The position numbers and the translations under genes are program-made. Shown here in pieces: positions 13,448-18,930 of a stretch of DNA of 18,930 nt. Source of the DNA: an uncultured Anaerolineae bacterium. Lineage in GTDB: Bacteria; Chloroflexota; Anaerolineae; B4-G1; DUEL01. Position 1 is the first letter of the stretch, and every line of letters starts with the position of its first letter. The stretch covers positions 1 to 18,930 of the forward strand of contig CALDFY010000067.1 in the NCBI GenBank assembly GCA_937942115.1. Direction: 5' to 3'. Under the pieces are notes generated by a model. That model had not been told where the DNA came from and did no database searches. It saw nothing but the letters and a program-made list of their open reading frames with translations.

Positions 13448-14171
13448 CCCACCACCCCAGAAACTCCCGGTTTCCGGCGGGGCCCAGGAGAGGGGAGACC
13501 ATCAGCCCCTGCAGGGTCAGCCCCAGGTCGGCGGCGGCGCGGATGACCTCCACCAGCACACGCCGGTGGACGGCCGGGTCCCGCACCACCCCGCCCTTTC
13601 CCACCTCCCGCCGTCCGGCCTCAAACTGGGGCTTGATCAGCGCGACGACCTGACCGGAAGGGTGGAGCCATCCCACCGCGCGGGGCAGGATCAGCCGGAG
13701 CGAAATGAAAGAGACATCTATGGTCACCAGGTGGACCGATTCCGGCAACCGCTCCAGGTAGCGGGCATTGGTGCGCTCCATAACCACCACGCGCGAGTCG
13801 CTGCGCAGGCGCCAGTCCAGTTGCCCGTATCCCACGTCTATGGCGTAGACCCGGGCTGCGCCGCGCCGGAGGAGGCAATCGGTGAAGCCGCCGGTGGAGG
13901 CCCCTACGTCGGCCGCGACCCATCCCCGCACATCTATCCCGAAGCCAACCAGCGCAGCCTCCAGTTTCTCCCCGCCCCGGCTGACAAATCTCGGCCGCGC
14001 GGTCAGCGTGACCGGCGTGTCGGGGGATACCAGGGTTCCGGGCTGGTCCACCACCTGGTCGGCCACGCGCACCTCGCCGGCACGGATCCACCGCTGGGCC
14101 TCGGCCCGGCTCCCGGCCAGCCCCCGCTCTACCAGCAATCGGTCCAGTCGGATTCGCTGGGTTCTACTCAT
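13377..14171 (-). CDS. tlyA: TlyA-family rRNA 2'-O-methyltransferase
   Basis: A 264-residue protein with an N-terminal S4 RNA-binding domain (about 6-60, RLDRLLVERGLAGSRAEAQRWI...GEVRV) and an FtsJ-like Rossmann methyltransferase domain. Diagnostic parts are FVSRGGEKLEAAL (62-74), the SAM-binding ADVGASTGGFTDCLL (87-101), AIDVGYGQLDWRLR, VTIDVSFISLRLILP and ALIKPQFEAGR. TlyA proteins methylate ribose in 16S and 23S rRNA and some are tied to capreomycin sensitivity. The recognisable domain ends at LLGPAGNREFLGWW; the last 22 residues (LTPSLPSPAVEE...) are encoded inside the repeat-bounded block and are probably acquired. A close partner is not evident; the gene is divergent from the LacI regulator. 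The start has only a weak, distant GAGG. Confidence 0.93.
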   Translation of the reverse strand: MSRTQRIRLDRLLVERGLAGSRAEAQRWIRAGEVRVADQVVDQPGTLVSPDTPVTLTARPRFVSRGGEKLEAALVGFGIDVRGWVAADVGASTGGFTDCLLRRGAARVYAIDVGYGQLDWRLRSDSRVVVMERTNARYLERLPESVHLVTIDVSFISLRLILPRAVGWLHPSGQVVALIKPQFEAGRREVGKGGVVRDPAVHRRVLVEVIRAAADLGLTLQGLMVSPLLGPAGNREFLGWWALTPSLPSPAVEECRAFQCWDGS

Positions 14172-14253
14172 CCGAAAGGGTACCTCTTCCAGGAATACTA
14201 CTCCATCTGCCCCGGAACGTCAAATTCGGCGAATAATTCAGATATTTGTGGTC

Positions 14254-14282
14254 TTGACAAACGGGCAGTTTTGTGGTACAAT
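14254..14282 (+). promoter_or_regulatory. Promoter of the LacI-family regulator gene
   Basis: TTGACA (14254-14259), a 17-bp spacer, then TACAAT (14277-14282, 5 of 6 matches). The start point, near 14289, falls inside the first palindromic operator, so bound repressor would block initiation. Confidence 0.8.
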
Positions 14283-14285
14283 TTG

Positions 14286-14301
14286 TTGGGAGCGCTCCCA
14301 A
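14286..14301. promoter_or_regulatory. Operator 1, CebR/CelR-type palindrome
   Basis: TTGGGAGCGCTCCCAA is a perfect 16-bp palindrome directly downstream of the -10. Its core TGGGAGCGCTCCCA is the known binding box of the LacI-family repressors CebR (Streptomyces) and CelR (Thermobifida). The central CG step is usual for LacI-family operators. Confidence 0.85.
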
Positions 14302-14327
14302 AAAGCGGGAAATTTCCGCCTCCATCC

Positions 14328-14348
14328 GGCCGAAAAGCGGCTTTTTTT
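14328..14348 (+). terminator. Possible leader terminator between the two operators
   Basis: GCCG (14329-14332) and CGGC (14338-14341) form a short stem, extendable by one G-T wobble, with loop AAAAG, followed by seven T residues (14342-14348). Upstream GCGG (14305-14308) and CCGC (14316-14319) allow alternative pairing. The stem is short, so premature termination is only possible. Confidence 0.35.
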
Positions 14349-14358
14349 AACGTGTCCC

Positions 14359-14374
14359 TTGAGAGCGCTCCCAA
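14359..14374. promoter_or_regulatory. Operator 2, CebR/CelR-type palindrome with one mismatch
   Basis: TTGAGAGCGCTCCCAA differs from operator 1 at one position (A for G at 14362). The operator centres are 73 bp apart, close to seven helical turns, which suits DNA looping by a tetramer or by paired dimers. It lies just before the ribosome site of the regulator gene. Confidence 0.8.
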
Positions 14375-14385
14375 GAAAGGTGCGC

Positions 14386-15426
14386 ATGCCTCCAACCCTG
14401 GAAGAGGTCGCCAAACTGGCCGGGGTATCTCGTTCCACCGTCTCTCGGGTGATCAATGAGCACCCCAACGTGCGCCCCGAGGTGCGTCAGCGGGTCTGGG
14501 AGGTCATTCGGCAGACCGGCTATCAGCCCCACGCCGCCGCCCGCAGCCTGGCTACCCGGCGCACCTGGGTCATTGGCCTGATCATCCCCCAGGCGGTCAC
14601 CACCCTCTTCACCGACCCCTACTTCCCCATTCTGCTGCGGGGTATCGCCGATGTCTGCAACGCCCACAACTATCATCTGATGCTCTCCCTCTTCAGCCAG
14701 CGCCGGGTGCAGAACTCCCGCGCCTATCAGGACCTGTTGTATCAGCAGGTGCTGCGCGGCCGTCACCTGGACGGGGTGGTCGTCTCCTCGGCCCCGCTGG
14801 ATGACCCCATCTTCCCCTGCCTCCTGGAGGACAACGTGCCCTTTGTCATCGTGGGCCGGTACCTCCACGAGCGAATCAACTACGTGGACGTGGATAACGT
14901 GGTCGGCGCGCGGATGGCGGTGGAGCATCTGCTGCGACTGGGGCATGAGCGGATTGCGACCATCACGGGCCCTCTGAATATGTGCGCCGGGCAGGACCGG
15001 CTGGAGGGATACCGGCAGGCGCTGGCGGCCCGGGGGATTCCGGTGGACGAGAACCTGATCGCAGAGGGCGACTTCAGCGAACAGGGAGGACGGGCGGCCA
15101 TGCAGCGGCTGCTGCCCCACCGGCCCACGGCCGTCTTTGCCGCCAGCGATATGATGGCAGTCGGCGCATTGAAGACCCTCCGGGATGCCGGCCTGCGAGT
15201 CCCCGATGACATTGCGCTGGTCAGCTTTGACGATATCCCGCTGGCCTCTATGGTGGACCCGCCCCTCACCACCGTCCGCCAGCCCATAGAACAACTGGGG
15301 AGTACGGCGGCGGAATTGCTGATCAGTTTGCTGGAAAACCCCCAGGAGGAGACCGTTCACCGGATCGTCCTTCCGACCGAACTGGTCATCCGGGCTTCCT
15401 GCGGAGTCCGAGCCCGATCCCTGTGA
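14386..15426 (+). CDS. LacI-family transcriptional regulator (CebR/CelR-like site)
   Basis: A 346-residue LacI-family protein. The N-terminal helix-turn-helix is TLEEVAKLAGVSRSTVSRVIN (4-24), followed by HPNVRPEVRQRVWEVIRQTGY and a hinge helix PHAAARSLATRRT. The rest is a periplasmic-binding-protein type I sensor domain: IGLIIPQ, PYFPILLRGIADVCN, LDGVVVSS, PFVIVGRY, VDNVVGARMAVEHLLRLGHERIATITG, FAASDMMAVGALKTLRDAGLRVPDDIALVSFDD and the C-terminal PLTTVRQPIEQLG. GAAAGG with 5-nt spacing supports this start; the frame is open far upstream but across the promoter. Two operators precede the gene, so it is probably autoregulated. Operator match suggests cellobiose or cello-oligosaccharide as inducer; the downstream importer would be its target by read-through. 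Confidence 0.95.
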   Translation: MPPTLEEVAKLAGVSRSTVSRVINEHPNVRPEVRQRVWEVIRQTGYQPHAAARSLATRRTWVIGLIIPQAVTTLFTDPYFPILLRGIADVCNAHNYHLMLSLFSQRRVQNSRAYQDLLYQQVLRGRHLDGVVVSSAPLDDPIFPCLLEDNVPFVIVGRYLHERINYVDVDNVVGARMAVEHLLRLGHERIATITGPLNMCAGQDRLEGYRQALAARGIPVDENLIAEGDFSEQGGRAAMQRLLPHRPTAVFAASDMMAVGALKTLRDAGLRVPDDIALVSFDDIPLASMVDPPLTTVRQPIEQLGSTAAELLISLLENPQEETVHRIVLPTELVIRASCGVRARSL

Positions 15427-15537
15427 GCATTTCGGTCACCAACAGAAAGGAGGGAAGTGCAGGGAAGGTATCCATAAAAACAGTCCATACCCCGTCATAT
15501 CGTTCATCCCCAAATGAAGACAATAGGAGGAGAAAAA
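15427..15537 (+). other. Leader between LacI regulator and family-5 binding protein
   Basis: This 111-bp gap has no terminator, no GAGCGCTC operator and no convincing promoter, so the transporter is probably read through from the regulator promoter. AGGAGG (15525-15530) lies 7 nt before the next start. Confidence 0.4.
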
Positions 15538-17316
15538 ATGTCCCGGAAACTGACCTTCGTCATTCTGAGCGCCCTCGTCGTAGGGAGCCTCTTGCTGGCG
15601 GCCTGTCAGCCGCAGACGGTCACCGTGGTCCAGACGGTCCCGGTTAAGGAGACGGTCCCCGTCGTCATTACGCCCACGCCGGCCCCCTCACCGGTGGTCT
15701 ATCCGCGCAACGAGACCCTCTATACCAGCGGGAAGCAGTGGGGCCCGCCCACCTCGTGGAACCCGCTCCAGCCCGGCGCCTACGCCATGGGGGTGATCGG
15801 CCTCTGCTACGAGACCCTCTTCCTCTTTGACCCCCTGAAGAACGAGTACATCCCCTGGCTGGCGGAGAGTGGGAAGTTCGTGAGCGATAAGGTCTACGAG
15901 GTGAAACTCCGCCAGGGCATCCAGTGGCAGGACGGCCAGCCCCTCACCGCTGCCGACGTCGTCTACACCTTTGAACTGGGCAAACTCCCGGGCGTCTACT
16001 ACGGAGGGATGTGGGATCCCCAGCGGGGGTGGATGGAGAAGGTGGAGGCCGTGGACGACCTGACCGTCCGCTTCACCTTCAAGGAAGTCCGCTACCAGCA
16101 GTGGGGCAACACGCTCTACTCCATCGCCATCGTCCCCAAGCACGCCTGGGAGGGACGGTCCCAGGAGGACATCGTCAACGGCCCGAACCTGCCCCCGATG
16201 GGCACCGGCGCCTATATGTACGAAACCCACTCCGAGGACCGCATGGTCTGGAAGCGGAACGACAACTGGTGGGCGACGAAACTGCTGGGCCGCTCCGTGG
16301 CGCCCAAGTACATCGTGGACATCGTCAACCCCAGCAACAACGTGGCCCTGGGCCTGTTCCTCAAGGGGGAGATGGACCTGAGCAACAACTTCCTGCCCGG
16401 TATCGCCACCCTGGTGGAGGGCGGCTACGGCGTGAAGACCTGGTACGACGACCCGCCGTATATGCTCTCCGCCAACACGGCCTTCCTGTTCATGAACACC
16501 ACCAAGAAGCCCATGGACGACCCGGCCTTCCGCAGGGCGATGGCCTACGCCGTCAACGTGGATGAAATTGTGACCAAGGTCTATGGCAACATCGTCCAGA
16601 AGGCCAACCCCACGGGCCTCCTGCCCACCTGGTCGCAGTACGTGGACCAGGCTGTGGTGGACGAACTGGGCTTCTCCTACAATCCCGACGAGGCCAAGCG
16701 GATCCTGGATGCGGCCGGGTACAAGGACGTGGACGGCGATGGCTTCCGGGAGGCCCCCGACGGCTCCAAGATCGCGCTGAAGATCATCGTGCCCTTCGGC
16801 TGGACCGACTGGATGGAGTCCATCCGGGTCATCGCGGCCGGCGCCCAGGCGGTGGGGATCAACCTGCAGCCGGACTTTCCGGACTTCGGTGGGTACTGGG
16901 AGCAGGTCCCCGGCGGCACCTTTGACATGGCCATCAACAACTTCGGCTCCAACCTGAGCGACACGCCGTGGACCTTCTACGGCTGGCTCTTCCGCAACCC
17001 CTTTGAGAAGATGATGTACAACGGGAACTTCGGCCGGTACAACAACCAGGAGGTCTTTGACCTGGTAGAGGAACTGGATAAGACCCCCAAGGAGCAGATG
17101 GGGGCCGTCATCTCCAAGATTCAGCGCATCCAGTTGACGGATATGCCGGCCGTGCCGCTGTGGTACAACGGTCTGTGGGCCCAGTGGAACGAGACCTACT
17201 GGACCAACTGGCCGTCCGCTGCAGAGGGGGCGCCCAAGTACCTGCCGTGCACCTGGAACGGTTACTGGAACATGACCGCCCTCCTGGTGCTCACCGAACT
17301 GAAGTCAGCCCAGTAG
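15538..17316 (+). CDS. Family-5 solute-binding lipoprotein, probably oligosaccharide-binding
   Basis: A 592-residue member of the peptide/nickel/oligosaccharide binding-protein family 5. The signal has lipobox LAAC (cysteine 23), then a Val/Pro/Thr linker. Mature-domain landmarks are PTSWNPL, CYETLFLFDPLKNEYIPWLAESG, VKLRQGIQWQDGQPLTAADVVYTFEL, GTGAYMY, DDPAFRRAMAYAVNVDEI, NPDEAKRILDAAGYKDVDGDGFREAPDG and a C-terminal PLWYNGLWAQWNETYWTNWP. That last Trp-rich stretch resembles the cellobiose-binding homologues of Thermotoga more than DppA/OppA. AGGAGG fixes the start at 15538, with an upstream ATG at 15514 less likely. A LacI regulator with CebR-type operators sits directly upstream and a DppB-type permease downstream. 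Fold is sure; beta-glucan ligand is inference. Confidence 0.9.
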   Translation: MSRKLTFVILSALVVGSLLLAACQPQTVTVVQTVPVKETVPVVITPTPAPSPVVYPRNETLYTSGKQWGPPTSWNPLQPGAYAMGVIGLCYETLFLFDPLKNEYIPWLAESGKFVSDKVYEVKLRQGIQWQDGQPLTAADVVYTFELGKLPGVYYGGMWDPQRGWMEKVEAVDDLTVRFTFKEVRYQQWGNTLYSIAIVPKHAWEGRSQEDIVNGPNLPPMGTGAYMYETHSEDRMVWKRNDNWWATKLLGRSVAPKYIVDIVNPSNNVALGLFLKGEMDLSNNFLPGIATLVEGGYGVKTWYDDPPYMLSANTAFLFMNTTKKPMDDPAFRRAMAYAVNVDEIVTKVYGNIVQKANPTGLLPTWSQYVDQAVVDELGFSYNPDEAKRILDAAGYKDVDGDGFREAPDGSKIALKIIVPFGWTDWMESIRVIAAGAQAVGINLQPDFPDFGGYWEQVPGGTFDMAINNFGSNLSDTPWTFYGWLFRNPFEKMMYNGNFGRYNNQEVFDLVEELDKTPKEQMGAVISKIQRIQLTDMPAVPLWYNGLWAQWNETYWTNWPSAAEGAPKYLPCTWNGYWNMTALLVLTELKSAQ

Positions 17317-17326
17317 CCGCCGGTGG

Positions 17327-17362
17327 GTCGCCCCTCCCTCCCCTGGGGGAGGGGCGACTTTT
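17327..17362 (+). terminator. Strong intrinsic terminator after the family-5 binding protein gene
   Basis: GTCGCCCCTCCC (17327-17338) pairs perfectly with GGGAGGGGCGAC (17347-17358); two more inner pairs leave a CCCT loop. TTTT follows. Position 11 nt after the stop suggests most transcripts end here, with limited read-through to the permease. Confidence 0.85.
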
Positions 17363-17376
17363 CTCCGGGGGACAAT

Positions 17377-17403
17377 GCGGCGGCGGCCTGCGGCCGCCGC
17401 CGC
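17377..17403. repeat. 12-bp GC-only hairpin
   Basis: GCGGCGGCGGCC (17377-17388) and GGCCGCCGCCGC (17392-17403) are perfect inverted arms around TGC. No T-run follows, so its role is not a simple intrinsic terminator. Confidence 0.6.
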
Positions 17404-17513
17404 CATCCCCCCGGCCGCAGAGCCCATTTGCCATTTGCGGAGTTTGGAGGTAAACTGAAGGCGAGGCCCCGCACAGCCCGCTCCCCGTAGAACTCGCATA
17501 ACGATTCAGCCTT

Positions 17514-17585
17514 CCTCACCCCACCCCCAGCGGCTACGCCGCTACCGGAGGGAGGGCCGCCGAAGACGGCGGGGGAGGGGTGAGG
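17514..17585. repeat. 72-bp element with CCTCACCCC terminal inverted repeats
   Basis: CCTCACCCC (17514-17522) and GGGGTGAGG (17577-17585) are the same 9-bp ends as the element at 3435-3526. Internal hairpins are GCGGC-TAC-GCCGC and CCGCC-GAAGA-CGGCG-like. The right end abuts the ribosome site of the next permease gene. Both full copies lie just upstream of an ABC permease gene. Confidence 0.65.
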
Positions 17586-17600
17586 CTGGAAGGAGTCGCC

Positions 17601-18587
17601 GTGGGACGATACCTGGGACGAAAAATCCTCATCTACCTGCTCACCTTTTTCGTGGCCGTGACCATAGACTGGATGATCCCCCGTTTCATGCCGGGCGACC
17701 CGGTCTCCATTATGGTTGCCCGCATCGGGACGCGCCCTGAGGCCGCAGAAATCCTCCGCAGTTACTACATCAAGGCCTTCGGACTGGATGTCCCCCTCTG
17801 GCAACAGTACCTGAATTTCTGGAAAGCCCTCTTCCAGGGAGACCTGGGGGTCAGCACCTGGCTGTATCCTCAGCCGGTCATCGCGATTATCCGGCGGGCA
17901 GTTCCCTACGACCTCTTCATCCTCCTCCCGGCCATTCTCCTCAGCTGGTTTGCCGGAAACCAGGTGGGGGCGCTGGCCGCGCGGGCCCGCTGGCTGGATA
18001 ACACCATCCTCCCCCTGGGCTACCTCCTGACCGCCACCCCCTATATGTGGCTGGCCATTGTCCTGGCCTGGTCCCTGGGCAATGTGGCGGGCGTTTTCCC
18101 CATCGCCGGTGCCTATAGTTTCGCCGTCCGTCCCCACCTCTCCCTCCGGTTCATCCTGGACCTGCTCCATCACTGGTTCCTGCCGTTTCTCTCGCTGTTC
18201 CTGGTGATGTTCGGCGGCTGGGCCATCGGCATGCGCAACATGATTATCTACGAACTGGAATCGGACTATTCCCGCTACCTGGAGGCGCTGGGCATCCCCC
18301 AGAACCTGATCCGGAAGTACGCCTTCCGCAATGCGATGCTCCCCCAGATTACCGGCCTGGCCCTCCAGTTGGGCGGTATTGTTGCGGGCGCCGTCGCTAC
18401 GGAGGTCGTCTTTGCCTACCCGGGCATCGGCTACATCATCCTCAACGCCGTCCAGAATCAGGACTACTTCCTGCTCCAGGGGTGCTTCCTCTTCATCATC
18501 ATCGGCGTCCTGCTGGCGAACTTCCTGATTGACCTGGTCTACGTGGTCGTGGACCCCCGGACGCGGCTCGGAATGACAGGGGAGTAA
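17601..18587 (+). CDS. Oligosaccharide/peptide ABC transporter permease, DppB/OppB-like
   Basis: A 328-residue permease of the DppB/OppB family. Hallmarks are the N-terminal helix ending in MIPRFMPGDPVSIMVAR, the loop FGLDVPLWQQYLNFWKALFQGDLGVS, then SWFAGNQVGALAARA, the EAA-type loop YLEALGIPQNLIRKYAFRNAMLPQITGLALQLGG, and the C-terminal EVVFAYPGIGYIILNAVQNQDYFLLQG. About six membrane segments are visible. I chose GTG at 17601 because GGAAGGAG lies 5 nt upstream; an in-frame GTG at 17580 lies in the repeat element and would add seven residues. It should pair with a DppC-like partner beginning near 18914 and with the family-5 binding lipoprotein. Loop sequence is closer to sugar-type family-5 importers than I can prove here. 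Confidence 0.93.
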   Translation: MGRYLGRKILIYLLTFFVAVTIDWMIPRFMPGDPVSIMVARIGTRPEAAEILRSYYIKAFGLDVPLWQQYLNFWKALFQGDLGVSTWLYPQPVIAIIRRAVPYDLFILLPAILLSWFAGNQVGALAARARWLDNTILPLGYLLTATPYMWLAIVLAWSLGNVAGVFPIAGAYSFAVRPHLSLRFILDLLHHWFLPFLSLFLVMFGGWAIGMRNMIIYELESDYSRYLEALGIPQNLIRKYAFRNAMLPQITGLALQLGGIVAGAVATEVVFAYPGIGYIILNAVQNQDYFLLQGCFLFIIIGVLLANFLIDLVYVVVDPRTRLGMTGE

Positions 18588-18601
18588 CACCTGGAGGGCA
18601 A

Positions 18602-18889
18602 GTTTGTAGGACGGGCTTTCAGCCCAATGTGCTAACATTTGGGATTTGGAAGAATGTAGCGCAGGCCGCCAGGCCTGTATCCGCAGGCTAACAGCCTGCG
18701 CCACCGTAGCGCAGGCCGCCAGGCCTGTAGATGCAGGCTAACAGCCTGCGCCACCGCAGCGCAGCCGCCAGGCCTGTATCCGCAGGCGAACAGCCTGCGC
18801 CACCGTAGCGCAGACCGCCAGGCCTGTATCTGCAGGCTGACAGCCTGCACTACAGAAAAGTCAGTGCCATTGGGCTTTTAGCCCCTGGC
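18602..18889 (-). repeat. 50-bp tandem hairpin repeat array (right copy) with flanking hairpins
   Basis: Four units of 50, 50, 49 and about 50 bp start at 18656, 18706, 18756 and 18805, each beginning GTAGCGCAG or GCAGCGCAG. Reverse-complemented, a unit differs from the left array (3341-3433) at only about two positions. The third unit lost one G (GCAGCCGCC). The array is flanked on both sides by GGGCT-TTC-AGCCC (18613-18625) and GGGCT-TTT-AGCCC (18872-18884) hairpins in one orientation. It fills the gap between two probable permease genes. Confidence 0.85.
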
Positions 18890-18913
18890 GCAGGTATCGC
18901 AGGGTGAAGGGCA

Positions 18914-18930
18914 ATGAGTCAAGAACAACC
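18914..18930 (+). CDS. Start of the next gene, possibly the DppC/OppC-like partner permease
   Basis: ATG at 18914 opens MSQEQ and runs off the window. AGGG (9 nt upstream) and GAAGG (3 nt upstream) could serve as ribosome sites. The guess of a DppC-type permease rests only on gene order after a DppB-type gene; the five residues seen show nothing diagnostic. Confidence 0.35.

Noticed and set aside
14228..14260. Divergent promoter for tlyA (TTGTCA on the minus strand at 14260-14255)
   Set aside because: The -35 matches 5 of 6 but no hexamer at 16-18 bp scores better than 4 of 6, so it is not strong enough to list.
17262..18704. 480-residue open frame on the minus strand over the family-5 SBP end and the DppB-like permease
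   Set aside because: It is antisense to a clear permease, has no family motifs, is rich in Gln/Glu/Gly as expected for reversed GC-rich codons, and starts in the repeat array.

Overview
The window reads as chromosomal DNA of a GC-rich, Gram-positive-like heterotroph, most probably a member of the Chloroflexota (Anaerolineae or a relative). The clues are lipoproteins whose lipobox is followed by Thr/Pro-rich linkers, TTGACA-17-TATAAT type promoters, AGGAGG ribosome sites, several carbohydrate and amino-acid ABC importers side by side, and intergenic DNA full of short palindromic repeats. The taxon is an inference; no rRNA or marker tree is possible here.

Region 1 (1-8600, + strand) is an alpha-glucan module. 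After the tail of a YczE-type membrane protein comes a regulator that joins a GntR DNA-binding domain to a sugar-binding-protein-like domain, with a perfect inverted repeat over its own promoter. Then follow a sugar-binding lipoprotein, a strong stem-loop and repeats, two MalF/MalG-like permeases that overlap by 8 nt, and a GH57 alpha-glucanase lipoprotein with a glucodextranase-type C-terminal domain. The likely flow is: surface starch or pullulan cleavage, capture of oligosaccharide, import, and cytoplasmic sensing by the fused regulator. No MalK/MsmK-type ATPase is present.

Region 2 (8601-13376, - strand) is a complete general L-amino-acid importer in the order aapJ-aapQ-aapM-aapP, read from a near-consensus promoter at 13205-13233. 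It ends against the glucan operon in a convergent region with a bidirectional terminator and a multi-hairpin element.

Region 3 (13377-14171, - strand) is tlyA, an rRNA 2'-O-methyltransferase. Its last 22 or so codons seem to come from a repeat-bounded insert (13170-13447) that also carries the aapJ promoter.

Region 4 (14172-18930, + strand) is a second sugar-type import locus. A LacI-family regulator has two palindromic operators matching the actinobacterial CebR/CelR box (TGGGAGCGCTCCCA). It is followed by a family-5 solute-binding lipoprotein, a terminator hairpin, a DppB/OppB-type permease, and the first codons of what is probably the partner permease. Operator plus SBP family suggest cello-oligosaccharides or another beta-glucan fragment, not peptides.

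The non-coding DNA is the other notable content. A 50-bp tandem hairpin repeat occurs in opposite orientations at both ends, with a diverged single copy in the aap operon. Two small elements share identical 9-bp terminal inverted repeats (CCTCACCCC), and all three solute-binding-protein genes are followed by a strong stem-loop before their permease genes. No tRNA, rRNA, transposase gene or CRISPR array was seen.
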